Shown: in pieces, positions 1 to 9,476 of the stretch
Layout: each line of letters begins with the position of its first letter
Position numbering within the stretch: the first letter of the stretch is position 1
Origin: Promethearchaeota archaeon
GTDB lineage: Archaea > Asgardarchaeota > Lokiarchaeia > Sigyniarchaeales > SOKP01
Assembly: GCA_016839555.1 (NCBI GenBank)
Contig: JAEOUA010000003.1
Location: 310,001 to 374,000, forward strand
Direction of reading: 5' to 3'
Length of the DNA: 64,000 nucleotides
Program-made: the position numbers and the translations under genes
The notes under the pieces: model-generated
Seen by the model: only the letters and a program-made list of their open reading frames with translations
The model's database searches: none
What the model was told of the DNA's origin: nothing

Positions 1-590
1 GATGCTTTTCCGAGAATCAAATAAGCTTGTCCCGCACTGGACTCGCCTTCACTATTTAAATGTGCTCCGATAAGGATATCATCGTAATCATCCCCATTCA
101 CATCGCCCGCACCCGCCACCGAATATCCCGCATAATCACCTGCTGCCTCCCCTATAAAGGAGGCATTCACATTCGCCAAATTCACATCCATAGCCCAGCC
201 CGATTCCTTTCCGAGAATCAGATATGCTTGTCCCGCATCGGACCCGCCCTCAGCATTTCCCCATGCTCCGATGAGGATATCATCATAGGTGTCATTATTG
301 ACATCGCCCACGCCCGCCACCGAATATCCCGCAGCATCACCTGCTGCCTCCCCTATGAAGGAGGCATTCGCATTTGTCAAATTCACATCCATAGCCCAGC
401 CCGATGCTTTTCCGAGAATAAGATAAGCTTGTCCCGCACCGCCCCCGCCCTCAGCATTTCCCCATGCTCCGATGAGGATATCATCTTTCCCATCCCCATT
501 CACATCACCCACGCCCGCCACCGAATATCCAGCATAATCAAATGCTGCCTCCCCTATGAAGGAGGCATCTGCATTCGTCAAATTCATATC
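1..590. repeat. Tandem 201-bp coding repeats (67 codons each)
   Basis: Equivalent points in the units fall at 42, 243 and 444, giving a period of exactly 201 bp. Long stretches are nearly identical between units at DNA level, including synonymous positions. The array continues past the left edge. Each unit encodes one FG-GAP blade of the minus-strand gene. Confidence 0.85.
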
Positions 591-734
591 CATTTTCAAT
601 ACCGCACTATGTGGAGAACTCAGATTGTTTATAACCCCTATATATTGGTTCTTAGCTTCTATCATATTTGCAATACTCATAAAACATAAAATAACAAGTA
701 ATAACATTATAATTTTAGCTTTTTTAACAATCAT
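1..734 (-). CDS. Secreted FG-GAP (integrin-alpha-like) repeat protein, 5' part only
   Basis: The reverse strand is open from an ATG at 734 (or 740, same frame) to the left edge, so the C-terminus is missing. The first ~25 residues are a typical signal peptide: basic start, then a long hydrophobic run with LLLVILC. After a short linker come 67-residue units, each with a Ca-binding loop of the type DVNGDGKDD, then DILIGA, then AGQAYLILGK. This is the FG-GAP beta-propeller blade pattern of integrin alpha chains, so a calcium-stabilised extracellular propeller for adhesion or binding is expected. GAGTGA lies 5 nt before the ATG at 734. Units differ by only a few residues and the DNA is richer in G+C than neighbouring genes, suggesting recent amplification. 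The ligand cannot be told. Confidence 0.8.
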   Translation of the reverse strand, partial: MIVKKAKIIMLLLVILCFMSIANMIEAKNQYIGVINNLSSPHSAVLKMDMNLTNADASFIGEAAFDYAGYSVAGVGDVNGDGKDDILIGAWGNAEGGGGAGQAYLILGKASGWAMDVNLTNANASFIGEAAGDAAGYSVAGVGDVNNDTYDDILIGAWGNAEGGSDAGQAYLILGKESGWAMDVNLANVNASFIGEAAGDYAGYSVAGAGDVNGDDYDDILIGAHLNSEGESSAGQAYLILGKA

Positions 735-740
735 TTTCAT

Positions 741-1084
741 CACTCTATTAAAATCTTTAATTAAAATCTATTTTACAACGGTCTTTAGTGTTCTTATAAT
801 TTTTAATAGATTTCAATAATTCAAACTGTTTACATTATATTTAAATATTATTTTTTTTTTTTTTAAAAAAAGAGACGAGAAGATAGATATGAATCATAAT
901 TTCCTTAATGAGTATGAATATCATTATAAATACAATTTACCATTCTCTGATTATCCTGTAATGAATAAAGAAAGATTGATAAAACAGCTATAAGAAAAGA
1001 ACTCTGATTTTTAGGAAGAGATTATTTGAACGATTACAGCGTTCCCAAAATTTTTGATATAAAAGAGTTTTACTAATAAAAAAA
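741..1084. other. Intergenic region with possible decayed coding remnant
   Basis: About 340 bp without an intact gene. It has a 14-T tract at 851-864. A 34-codon plus-strand ORF begins with ATG at 889. About 90 bp further, in another frame, an amino-acid-like run (GRDYLNDYSVPKIFD) ends at a TAA near 1077 and contains one TGA. Together these may be a frameshifted gene remnant, but I do not recognise the product and chance is possible. Confidence 0.25.
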
Positions 1085-1516
1085 TTATTTTGAATATATA
1101 CGATTAATTAATACACGGTTTCCAGGAAATCTCCAGAATTCAACCTGACTTTTAGCCATATTTTCAGGATGAGCCCGTAACTCTTTTATTTTTTCTCGCA
1201 TTTCTTCATTTTCTGGCCATCTTACGTCAAAAGACTCGTAAGTAGAGAGATCCATTATATTGATTGTATTCTCATCAATATAATTGACTTGAGCATTGCC
1301 TTTTTCCACTTGAGGGACTTCTACTAAATCGCCACTAGGAAAAGTGAGGGATCTCTTTTTATCGTCAAAAATCCCAATACAAACAACTCTGACTTTTGCA
1401 TGGCCGTGCTTCCCACTTTTCGAACGCTCTGTACTTTTAATGATGCAAGGTTCCCCTTCTATAATAATATAATTGCCATCCTTCAATTTCTGTATTTCTT
1501 TTCTCTCAATCGAAAT
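1085..1516 (-). CDS. eif5A: Translation factor aIF5A (hypusine-containing)
   Basis: aIF5A binds the ribosome and helps peptide-bond formation at difficult sequences. The hypusine loop SGKHGHAK is present; its lysine is residue 26 counted from TTG 1486 and residue 36 from ATT 1516. The C-terminal half reads as the OB-fold domain. The first canonical start, TTG 1486, would remove the first beta strand: the codons just upstream read KEIQK-LKDGNY, matching the family pattern VxVxxLKxGxY. An in-frame TGA at 1523-1525 limits extension, and no ATG, GTG or TTG lies between. ATT at 1514-1516 sits 6 nt after a strong AAGGTGA and gives 143 aa with a normal N-terminus, so I place the start there. TTG 1486 (133 aa) is the conservative alternative. 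Divergent from nadK. Confidence 0.9.
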   Translation of the reverse strand: MSIERKEIQKLKDGNYIIIEGEPCIIKSTERSKSGKHGHAKVRVVCIGIFDDKKRSLTFPSGDLVEVPQVEKGNAQVNYIDENTINIMDLSTYESFDVRWPENEEMREKIKELRAHPENMAKSQVEFWRFPGNRVLINRIYSK

Positions 1517-1522
1517 AGTTAA

Positions 1523-1529
1523 TCACCTT
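1523..1529 (-). promoter_or_regulatory. Shine-Dalgarno AAGGTGA of aIF5A
   Basis: Reverse-strand AAGGTGA complements the archaeal 16S 3' end. It lies 6 nt before ATT 1516 but over 35 nt before TTG 1486, so it favours the upstream non-canonical start. The TGA inside it is also the in-frame stop that bounds the reading frame. Confidence 0.6.
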
Positions 1530-1696
1530 ACTGTATTAAAACCCTTATTTTTAATTAGTTTTATGATTTTATATGAAATTTATATGAAAATTCAAATAAA
1601 GATTTATCTGATTTATCTTATATCTAGCATTTATCTGATATATAGTATTTTTAAAATTAATATTTTCAAATAAAAAAAACAGTATCATTTGTAATA

Positions 1697-2611
1697 ATGA
1701 CGAGTAAAGGCATTTTAATCGCAACTCGTATGGATAAAAAGAAAGCTGTGGAATTAACACGTTCAATTTTTAATTTCCTACGAAAAAAAAATATTGATGT
1801 ATATGTGGAGACCAGACTCTCTCCCAAATTTGATGGACTGTATGCAAAAGATTTAAGTACGGTTACTGCCGATCTAATAGATTGTGTTATAGTTGTGGGC
1901 GGCGATGGGACAATTATGCGGGTTTCTAATAGTTTAAATCAAAGCAATCCTCCTCCTATTTTAGGGGTCAATATTGGTTCTATTGGCTTTTTGGATGAAA
2001 CTAATGAAAGAAAAGTCTTTAAAGATTTAGAAAAAGTAATAAATGAAGAATATATCATTGAGAAAGTAGCTAAAATTACAGCATATATTGCTAAAAAAAA
2101 CTCTGAGGAATTAAAATTAAGCAATTCATTGAATGAAATTCTTATAATATCTTCTAAAAGTTCAAAAGTCCTTCAAATTAGTGTAAAAATAAATGGTGTG
2201 TTCTTAAATCGAAGTTATTGCGATGGTATAATCCTCTCCACATCTACTGGATCAACAGCTTATAATCTTAGCGCAGGAGGCGCAATTGTGTTTCCCAACC
2301 TTAATATTATACAGTTAACCAGTTTAAATCCATTTGCCCGTGCAGGTTTGAAACCAATAATAGTCCCCATTGATTCTGAAATAGAAATTGAGCTGTTAAG
2401 ACCACGATTAAATGCAAAAATTATTATAGATGGTCAGCAAGAATATAAAGAGATTCAACCTGGAAGCTTAATAAGAATTAGAAAAGCAGACTCAGAATTT
2501 AAATTTATTCGTCTTTCAGATGATTTGTATAAGAATTATTTTAAACGTCTTAAGAAAAAAATAATAGGCGTTGGGCTAAAGGTACCATTAGAAGACAGTC
2601 CTGAAGAATAA
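1697..2611 (+). CDS. nadK: NAD kinase
   Basis: Phosphorylates NAD to NADP using ATP or polyphosphate. The diagnostic GGDGT motif appears near residue 75 (VVGGDGTIMRVSN). The second family motif follows near residue 180 (DGIILSTSTGSTAYNLSAGG). The C-terminal domain has the conserved LNPFARAGL and IDGQ stretch. At 304 aa it is a usual archaeal length. Divergent from aIF5A and about 60 bp before nob1, so it may open a housekeeping transcript with nob1 and fen1. Start is ATG with no clear Shine-Dalgarno, as in several genes here. Confidence 0.93.
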   Translation: MTSKGILIATRMDKKKAVELTRSIFNFLRKKNIDVYVETRLSPKFDGLYAKDLSTVTADLIDCVIVVGGDGTIMRVSNSLNQSNPPPILGVNIGSIGFLDETNERKVFKDLEKVINEEYIIEKVAKITAYIAKKNSEELKLSNSLNEILIISSKSSKVLQISVKINGVFLNRSYCDGIILSTSTGSTAYNLSAGGAIVFPNLNIIQLTSLNPFARAGLKPIIVPIDSEIEIELLRPRLNAKIIIDGQQEYKEIQPGSLIRIRKADSEFKFIRLSDDLYKNYFKRLKKKIIGVGLKVPLEDSPEE

Positions 2612-2672
2612 ACCTTTTTTTCAATAATGCTTACACTTAGCAATCAAAATTAAATAAGGAATGAAATAAATT

Positions 2673-3227
2673 GTGAAAACTGAAATTGATAGGCTCTTAG
2701 TTTTTGATACCAATATTTTTCTCACTGGGATCGATTTTAATGTGATTAATGGAAATATTTTTACTATTCCGGAAGTTATTGATGAAATCAGAGTGGAAAG
2801 ATATGAAGAGAAAAATAGGAATATTTTAAATAGAATAACTTATGCAAGGGAGAAAAAAAATTTAATTTTTAAGGAACCCAGTGAAAAATATATAAATAAT
2901 GTTAGAAAGAGAGCAAAAATTACTAATGATTTAAGAGTTTTATCTGATGTAGATATAAAATTAATTGCTCTTGCGTTAGAATTACAGAGCAATACTAATA
3001 AAAGGGTAATTCTTTATACAAACGACTATTCTATGGAAAATTTATGTTCAGAGTTAAATATTACCTATTCTCCTTTAAAAAGAAGGGGGATTAAGAAAAA
3101 AATTCTATTTGAATTATATTGTCCTTTTTGTAATGAAGTTAAAAATACAGATCAAGAATTCTGTGAAAAATGTGGTTCTAAAATCAAAAGAAGACCAAAG
3201 AATCTCAAATATAATAGTGATAAATAA
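2673..3227 (+). CDS. nob1: rRNA maturation endonuclease NOB1 (PIN domain plus zinc ribbon)
   Basis: NOB1 cuts the 3' end of pre-16S/18S rRNA in late small-subunit assembly. The N-terminal PIN domain carries acidic metal ligands in FDTNIF (about residue 11), in SDVDIKLIALA (about 93) and in YTNDYSMENL (about 120). The C-terminus has a zinc ribbon with CPFC and CEKCG, followed by a basic tail, which is the archaeal NOB1 layout (184 aa). Start is GTG; an AAGGAA lies about 15 nt upstream. Lies between nadK and fen1 on the same strand. Confidence 0.88.
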   Translation: MKTEIDRLLVFDTNIFLTGIDFNVINGNIFTIPEVIDEIRVERYEEKNRNILNRITYAREKKNLIFKEPSEKYINNVRKRAKITNDLRVLSDVDIKLIALALELQSNTNKRVILYTNDYSMENLCSELNITYSPLKRRGIKKKILFELYCPFCNEVKNTDQEFCEKCGSKIKRRPKNLKYNSDK

Positions 3228-3296
3228 ATACGACAATAGATATTTATATATTGAAAACGATTCAATTGGAAATATAATTAAAAGGAGAAATCGATT

Positions 3297-4352
3297 ATGG
3301 GAGTAAAAATTAATCAATTAGTGAATGAAGTTAAACGTTCTATCACATTTGAGAACCTTTATAATCGAGTAATCGCTATTGATGCTTTTAATACCATGTA
3401 TCAATTCTTAGCAATAATACGTCAAAGAGATGGGACCCCTTTAAAAGATTACCAAGGTAATGTTACTTCTCATCTTTCAGGACTTTTCTATAGAACAATT
3501 AATTTTATAGAACAAAATATTAAACCTGTGTATGTTTTTGATGGAGAACCATCAGAACTTAAATTTGATACAATAGAAAAAAGAAAAGAGGTAAAAAAAG
3601 AAGCCAAAGAAAAAATGATCGAAGCGCAAGAGAAAGGAGATATGATAGAAGCTAAAAAATATGCTCAAATGACTTCCAAACTCGATTCAGATATGATAGA
3701 GGAAAGCAAAAAGTTAATTGATTCCCTTGGTATTCCTATTATTCAAGCCCCATCAGAAGGAGAGGCTCAATCTGCCTATATGGTTCAGAAAGGACTTGCA
3801 TGGGCCTGTGCGAGCCAAGATTATGACACACTTTTGTTTGGTGCGGATAGATTAATAAGAAATTTTGCAGTAAAGAGAAGTAAAAAGGTTAAAAATACTA
3901 CAGTCATGTTAGATATTGAATATATTTCTCTCTCTAAATTTCTCAAACAGTATGAGATAACGAGAGAACAACTCATAGAAATGGGACTCTTAATTGGGAC
4001 TGATTTTTATCCAGGTATAAAAGGTATAGGTCAAAAAACCGCATTAGATTTGATAAAAACCCATGATTCTCTTGAAAATATGATTTCTAATGAAGTCAAA
4101 GCTGCGGGAAAGACGATAGATATTAATTTAGACATAGTTGACCAAGTTAAAGAAATTTTTTTACACCCTAAAATAGAAAAAGATTTAGCTCCTTTAAAGT
4201 GGAAAAATATTGAATATGAGAAAGTTAAGGAAATATTAGTAGAACAACATAATTTTTCAAACAAAAGAGTAGAAAATGCTTTGGATAGACTTAGAAAATT
4301 ATCATCGAATTCACTACAAGTTTCTTTAGATTCGTTTATTAGTAAAAAATAG
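3297..4352 (+). CDS. fen: Flap endonuclease 1 (FEN1)
   Basis: Structure-specific nuclease that removes 5' flaps during Okazaki-fragment maturation and repair. The N- and I-regions are intact: IDAFNTMYQF, FDGEPSELK, APSEGEAQSAY and ASQDYDTLLFGA supply the metal-binding acids, and GTDFYPGIKGIGQKTAL is the helix-hairpin-helix part. The C-terminal QVSLDSFI is a PCNA-interacting (PIP) box. AAGGAG lies before the ATG at good spacing. 351 aa, standard length. Confidence 0.95.
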   Translation: MGVKINQLVNEVKRSITFENLYNRVIAIDAFNTMYQFLAIIRQRDGTPLKDYQGNVTSHLSGLFYRTINFIEQNIKPVYVFDGEPSELKFDTIEKRKEVKKEAKEKMIEAQEKGDMIEAKKYAQMTSKLDSDMIEESKKLIDSLGIPIIQAPSEGEAQSAYMVQKGLAWACASQDYDTLLFGADRLIRNFAVKRSKKVKNTTVMLDIEYISLSKFLKQYEITREQLIEMGLLIGTDFYPGIKGIGQKTALDLIKTHDSLENMISNEVKAAGKTIDINLDIVDQVKEIFLHPKIEKDLAPLKWKNIEYEKVKEILVEQHNFSNKRVENALDRLRKLSSNSLQVSLDSFISKK

Positions 4353-4484
4353 TGGTTCTAATAGACATTCACTAATTAAGTAGAAATAGAAAAAATTTTT
4401 ACAATACTATTAATTTTCATAATTAATATAACAAAAACTTCTTACTATAAATTTTTTTAAATATATCTAATAGTGAGGATAAAA

Positions 4485-6725
4485 ATGACAGCTTCTAATA
4501 GTAATGATGATGAAAAAAAAAATGATGAGAAACAAGAAACCATCACACTTCGTATTCAAAAGGCAAAAAAACGAGATATAGGTCGAAATATTATTCGAAT
4601 CGATCCCGAAACAATGGAGAAATTATCTATTCAAACCGGTGATGTTATTGCGATAAAAGGTAAAAAAGAATCTGTAGGAATAGCTTGGCCAAGTTATCCG
4701 CAAGACAATGGACTTGGGATTATTAGAATTGATTCTCGTCTTAGGAAAAATACAAATACCAGTATCGATGATACGATCGAGATACGAAAAGTGAATGCCG
4801 AGCCCGCCCGGACCGTGGTGTTGGCACCAGCTAACGTAAAGATTCGAAGCAATCCTCGGTTTGAGAGCTTTGTAAAAAGAAAATTGAACAATTTTCCTCT
4901 GACAATAGACGACATTATCCTTATCTCAATTGGTATAAGTAGGGAAATTACATTTAAAGTAATTAACTTGAGACCAGAGGGAGTCTGTATCATAAAGCCA
5001 GAAACGAACTTAAGCATTAGTGAGCGCATTACAGAAGAGGAAGAAAAAGGTGCGATGTATGTTACGTACGAAGATGTTGGTGGCTTAGATAATGAAATAC
5101 AGAGAGTAAGAGAGATGGTAGAATTACCATTAAGACATCCTTCGCTATTTAAGCGCTTAGGCATTGATCCTCCTAAAGGAGTATTACTTCGCGGACCTCC
5201 TGGTTGTGGTAAAACATTACTTGCGCGCGCAGTAGCAAATGAAAGTGAAGCCCATTTTATATCGATTAATGGTCCAGAGATAATGAGCAAATTTTACGGG
5301 GAATCTGAGAAAAAATTACGGAAATTATTTATAGAAGCTGAAGAAGAAAGTCCTTCTATTATTTTTATTGATGAAATCGATGCCATTGCCCCTAAAAGGG
5401 AAACTGTCACTGGAGAAGTGGAAAGAAGAGTGGTAGCCCAACTCTTAGCATTAATGGATGGTTTGCATAGTAGGGGAAGGGTAATTGTGATTGGAGCTAC
5501 TAATCGACCCAATAGTTTAGATTCAGCATTAAGAAGACCAGGAAGATTCGACCGCGAAATAGAAATTAAGGTTCCAAATGAGAAAGGTAGAAGAGAGATT
5601 TTCCAAATTCACACTCGCACAATGCCTCTTGATGATAAAAAAGAATTAATAAAGGAATTTTCAAAAATTACCCATGGTTTTGTAGGGGCCGATATATCTG
5701 CAGTGTGTAGGGAAGCAGCAATGTCTGCTTTACGTCGATACTTACCGCAAATTAATTTAGAATCAGAAATGATTAATCCTGAGCTCTTAGAACAAATAAA
5801 AGTCACAAAGGAAGACTTCAACCAGGCATTAAAAGAAGTTATGCCCTCAGGTATAAGAGAAGTTTTTGTAGAAATCCCTAATGTGAGCTGGGAAGATGTA
5901 GGTGGTTTGAACGAACAGAAGCAAAAATTGATCGAAGCAGTAGATTGGCCAATTTCTGATCCCAAGATTTTTGAAAGAATGGGAATCAAACCTCCTAAAG
6001 GTATTTTATTATTTGGACCTCCTGGATGTGGTAAAACCTTATTAGCAAGAGCAGTATCCTCTGAAAGCAAAGCAAATTTCATTTCAATAAAAGGTCCCGA
6101 ATTATTATCAAAATGGGTTGGTGAAAGTGAAAAAGCAATACGAGAGGTATTTCGAAAAGCAAAAATGGCCGCACCATGCATCATCTTCTTTGATGAATTT
6201 GATTCAATCGCCCCCAGTAGAGGTCGATATACTTCTGATTCTGGAGTGACAGAAAAAGTGCTCTCTCAATTTTTAACTGAACTCGATGGATTGGAAGTTA
6301 TGAAGGATATTATCGTAATCGCCGCTACTAATAGACCAGATATTTTAGATCCCGCATTAATTAGACCTGGCAGAATAGATAGAGTGTTATATATTCCTCC
6401 TCCTGATAAAAATGAGCGTCTCGCCATTTTAAAAATATTTACGGAAAAAATGCCGTTAGCATCCAATATCGACCTACAAGACTTAGTCAAAATGACTGAA
6501 AATTTTTCTGGAGCCGATATTGAATCATGGTGTCGAGAAGCTGCTATGGAAGCGCTGAGAGAGAATATTCGTGCCAGAAAAGTTTTTATAGAACATTTCA
6601 AAAAAGCTAAAGAAAATCTTCATCCCTCAATAAGTCCTGAGATTACCAAATGGTACGAAGAATTTGGAAAAACGCTTAAAAGAAGAAAAATTGAGAGGCA
6701 AGAAGGAGAAAAATTGTTTGTATAA
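4485..6725 (+). CDS. cdc48: Cdc48/p97-type AAA+ ATPase (two AAA domains)
   Basis: ATP-driven unfoldase acting upstream of the proteasome and on protein complexes. An N-terminal double-psi barrel and 4-fold barrel occupy about residues 20-185. Two AAA modules follow, each with GPPGCGKT (near residues 236 and 512), Walker B ([10 protein letters not shown] and [10 protein letters not shown]) and ATNRP sensor motifs. GAGG lies 6 nt before the ATG at 4485; a GTG at 4473 overlaps that Shine-Dalgarno, so 4485 is chosen. The protein ends in KLFV, resembling a hydrophobic-aromatic-X proteasome-docking tail with Phe in place of Tyr. 746 aa. Confidence 0.95.
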   Translation: MTASNSNDDEKKNDEKQETITLRIQKAKKRDIGRNIIRIDPETMEKLSIQTGDVIAIKGKKESVGIAWPSYPQDNGLGIIRIDSRLRKNTNTSIDDTIEIRKVNAEPARTVVLAPANVKIRSNPRFESFVKRKLNNFPLTIDDIILISIGISREITFKVINLRPEGVCIIKPETNLSISERITEEEEKGAMYVTYEDVGGLDNEIQRVREMVELPLRHPSLFKRLGIDPPKGVLLRGPPGCGKTLLARAVANESEAHFISINGPEIMSKFYGESEKKLRKLFIEAEEESPSIIFIDEIDAIAPKRETVTGEVERRVVAQLLALMDGLHSRGRVIVIGATNRPNSLDSALRRPGRFDREIEIKVPNEKGRREIFQIHTRTMPLDDKKELIKEFSKITHGFVGADISAVCREAAMSALRRYLPQINLESEMINPELLEQIKVTKEDFNQALKEVMPSGIREVFVEIPNVSWEDVGGLNEQKQKLIEAVDWPISDPKIFERMGIKPPKGILLFGPPGCGKTLLARAVSSESKANFISIKGPELLSKWVGESEKAIREVFRKAKMAAPCIIFFDEFDSIAPSRGRYTSDSGVTEKVLSQFLTELDGLEVMKDIIVIAATNRPDILDPALIRPGRIDRVLYIPPPDKNERLAILKIFTEKMPLASNIDLQDLVKMTENFSGADIESWCREAAMEALRENIRARKVFIEHFKKAKENLHPSISPEITKWYEEFGKTLKRRKIERQEGEKLFV

Positions 6726-6837
6726 CATTTTTCTTATCTAAAAATTATAATTTTTTAAAAATATATATTAAAAACTAAAAATTATTTAAAAAATAAAAGC
6801 TATAAATTGTAATAAACAAAGAGAAGGAGTTGGTTTT

Positions 6838-7110
6838 TTGAAAACAAAATATTGGAACATTAACCCGATTATAAATGCTATTATTGATATTCTTATTGAT
6901 AATAAGGGTGAGGTTCTGGATAAAAGGATTGAAGAATTACTGAATAAGGATTATAAATATATTAATAATTATTATTTACAAGAAATTTTCATGAAAATGG
7001 AAAGCGCTAATATCATTAAAGTCTTTCGAATAAGCAAAAATAAGAAAAGAATTATTTTAAACAAAGATACGAATACTATCAGAAAAAAATTAATCAAAGA
7101 ATTACTCTAA
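6838..7110 (+). CDS. Small basic protein, possible winged helix
   Basis: 90 aa, not recognised. The predicted helices, a turn, and the segment VFRISKNKKRIIL look like a small winged-helix domain with a basic wing, but this is weak. AAGGAG lies about 9 nt before the TTG start. Its last 9 bases overlap the end of the convergent HerA-like gene. It follows cdc48 by 112 bp and could be cotranscribed. Confidence 0.5.
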   Translation: MKTKYWNINPIINAIIDILIDNKGEVLDKRIEELLNKDYKYINNYYLQEIFMKMESANIIKVFRISKNKKRIILNKDTNTIRKKLIKELL

Positions 7111-8622
7111 TTTTTCCTGCCAATGTTGGCAGACTTCCGCTAAACTGATATCTTCTGATTCAGACTTGAAATGCCTTTCTCTGACATCAATAAATATAGG
7201 ATAGTTCACTGCATTTCCCATTAATAACATCTCGCCAACACCCAAGGTGGAAATCATATCCGCATATTTTTTAGTAATTGCTTCAGAACTATCCATTAGA
7301 TGTTTTAAATCGTATGGATTTTTAATATTTAAAATCATCTTGGAATTCATTTGAGATAATGCTGTTGTACTCAATCGTTTCGGTCTCTGACTAATTAAAC
7401 ATAAACATGCCAAAAACTTTCTTCCCTCTCGAGAAATTGTTTCTAAGATCGATTTCGAAATCGCTTTCGAAAGGGCTGCTTCTGGACAGAATTGGTGAGC
7501 CTCTTCCACTATTAAAAAAAATGGCGGGACCATATCCATCCGGCGTAGATAAAAAAGACGATTGCAAAGATAATCTACAATTATTTGTTTTTTCCTAATA
7601 CTAATTTCTTTTTCTAATGAAAGGATGACCATTTCTCCTTCATTAAGAATATTTTTTAACTTAGGATTTTCCATCGCACCAAAAAGATTTAATCGATCTA
7701 ATTCATTCAACCAACCAATAAGTGCTTGTTTTGTGCTTTTATTGGTATCTGGGTCTTCTTCTATAAAATCCATTAAATCCGAGAGGCTATATTTCCCATT
7801 TTTTTCTTCATCTTTAATTAATTCTTGAATATATTTTGATAATTCGCGTATTTGAACATGCGAAATCTGGTTTTGATATTTCCTAAATGTCCATGCAGAA
7901 AGGTTTGAAGTGGAAATTTGAAAATAAGTAGTATCATACACTTGTATTTTGTCTTTAAATTGTGGGACATCTTTGAGATAGAGATATTCTCCATGCACAT
8001 CAATTAAAACTATCGCAGGTGTACCATTTTTTCGTGATAATAATTCTTCTATAAGTACTGAGGTGAGATAACTTTTTCCCCCACCTGATATCGATAATAT
8101 TGCAAGATGTTTATTCAATAAGCGATCCATATTAATTAATGCCTTATAATTAGTGACTTTCACCGTACCTACATCTAATCCGTCTTCAGTATCGAATCCA
8201 ATAAATTGAGTTAATATTGATTCATCAACAACATAAACTGGCGCACCAGGCGTAGCGGGATAGCTCATTCTGCGTAATTTTTTCATGAGTTCTGGATTTT
8301 GCTTATTGAATTCTATAATTCCAAGGCACTTCACAATTGCTATTGCAAATTCAAAATCATCGCTGGGAAATAATCCTTTTAATATGTTTGGATTTTTATT
8401 TTCATCATAAGCCTTAATAGTAAGCCCATCGGAAAAATATTCATTTAATAAGATGATTTCTTCAATGATGCCAAGTAAATATCCTTCATCTGATTTTGTA
8501 GAAACAAATAACCCTTTTCTCACAAAAATTCCATTTTTCTGCTTCTTGTTAATAATAAAGGGAAATTTAGAAACATTTGGGAAGTCTTGAAAACTAAATA
8601 CCGTTCCAACTTTGGTTGACAT
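7102..8622 (-). CDS. HerA-like hexameric DNA translocase ATPase
   Basis: Belongs to the HerA/FtsK-like P-loop family (DUF87). A small beta-barrel (HAS-barrel-like) N-terminus spans about residues 1-110. Walker A ISGGGKS lies near 178-184, followed by LIDVHGEYLYL, Walker B FLIVEEAHQF and the SQRPKRL arginine region. HerA normally works with NurA in end resection, but no nurA, rad50 or mre11 is nearby, so this may be a HerA paralogue. AAGGAAG precedes the ATG closely. 506 aa. Confidence 0.82.
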   Translation of the reverse strand: MSTKVGTVFSFQDFPNVSKFPFIINKKQKNGIFVRKGLFVSTKSDEGYLLGIIEEIILLNEYFSDGLTIKAYDENKNPNILKGLFPSDDFEFAIAIVKCLGIIEFNKQNPELMKKLRRMSYPATPGAPVYVVDESILTQFIGFDTEDGLDVGTVKVTNYKALINMDRLLNKHLAILSISGGGKSYLTSVLIEELLSRKNGTPAIVLIDVHGEYLYLKDVPQFKDKIQVYDTTYFQISTSNLSAWTFRKYQNQISHVQIRELSKYIQELIKDEEKNGKYSLSDLMDFIEEDPDTNKSTKQALIGWLNELDRLNLFGAMENPKLKNILNEGEMVILSLEKEISIRKKQIIVDYLCNRLFYLRRMDMVPPFFLIVEEAHQFCPEAALSKAISKSILETISREGRKFLACLCLISQRPKRLSTTALSQMNSKMILNIKNPYDLKHLMDSSEAITKKYADMISTLGVGEMLLMGNAVNYPIFIDVRERHFKSESEDISLAEVCQHWQEKLE

Positions 8623-8752
8623 AGTCTTCCTTTTGGAGATATAAGAATCTTTTAGTTATACTCTAAATTAATTAATGATTTAAATAAAACCACTCCCTTG
8701 ATTTTCTAAATCTAAACTTAAGAAAATGAGAGAAAAAAGAGGTGATATGAAT

Positions 8753-9340
8753 TTATTCCGACATTTTATAGATAATTTTAGCTATAAAGTAAAATCCATT
8801 CCTAATAATATAAACTAAGAAGAGTATGATGCCAATTATTATAAAAACTAAGATACCTATAGATAAAATTAACGTTCCTATTGATAAAGTTATAATTGAA
8901 ATTAATGACATCAATAAGCTATCTCCTGAGCCAGAAGAGGTATTTAATATAATTGCTATAGATATTGCAATCAGAACACCGATAGTGCTGACAATAAATC
9001 CGCCAGCAACAATCTTTATCCCAAGCCGATCTCGATATTGTTCTTCTAATTCTTTTTTGGTATAGAGAGTTTTGAGGATTCGTTTTTTCCCCCTTCTATA
9101 AAATCCCACGAAAAAGACCAATAAAATGAATACAAATAAGAAAAACCCAAAAATCCCAACAAGCAGGTATCCTATATTTTTAGAGAAATAATCCTGCACT
9201 CCTTGTAATGGATTAAATATATCCACAAGAGTCCATACACTTCCGACAATAGTGATGAACCATCCAACTACTGAAACTAAATAAAATAAAGTTCCAATAT
9301 TTTCTTGCTTATCACTATAAATTGCATAATTTTCTTCCAT
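8753..9340 (-). CDS. Membrane protein with four predicted TM segments
   Basis: 195 aa. Hydrophobic segments lie near residues 17-42, 57-83, 108-131 and 145-180, with a charged cytosolic loop RRGKKRILKTLYTKKELEEQYRDR-type between the second and third. Not recognised. GTGTGA lies 6 nt before the ATG. It stands alone between the HerA-like and sugar-kinase genes, all on the minus strand. Confidence 0.6.
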   Translation of the reverse strand: MEENYAIYSDKQENIGTLFYLVSVVGWFITIVGSVWTLVDIFNPLQGVQDYFSKNIGYLLVGIFGFFLFVFILLVFFVGFYRRGKKRILKTLYTKKELEEQYRDRLGIKIVAGGFIVSTIGVLIAISIAIILNTSSGSGDSLLMSLISIITLSIGTLILSIGILVFIIIGIILFLVYIIRNGFYFIAKIIYKMSE

Positions 9341-9476
9341 AGTTTTTCACACGTGAATTAATACTTAAATTTTAATAAATATATAGATTTTTGATATTTA
9401 TTTTTTTATTTCAAGATTTTTATATAAAAAGTTTTGAGTAATTGAAGTATAAAATTTAATAGAAAAATAGAGAAAT

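Noticed and set aside
1..590. Could the left-end repeats be a CRISPR array or mobile-element repeats?
   Set aside because: The 201-bp period is a multiple of three, there are no spacers, and the units translate into a known blade fold.
60..689. Plus-strand ORF of 209 codons over the left end
   Set aside because: It is the antisense shadow of the FG-GAP repeat gene: its repetitive, Cys/His/Ile-rich translation mirrors the 201-bp units, whereas the minus strand shows a signal peptide and Ca-binding blades.
1473..1766. Two overlapping ORFs (66 and 65 codons) around the aIF5A-nadK gap
   Set aside because: Low-complexity Ile/Leu/Tyr/Asn translations of AT-rich DNA that overlap the true genes at their ends.
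4694..6601. Several minus-strand ORFs of 70-200 codons inside cdc48
   Set aside because: They lie opposite a well-conserved gene, have no ribosome-binding sites and no recognisable domains.
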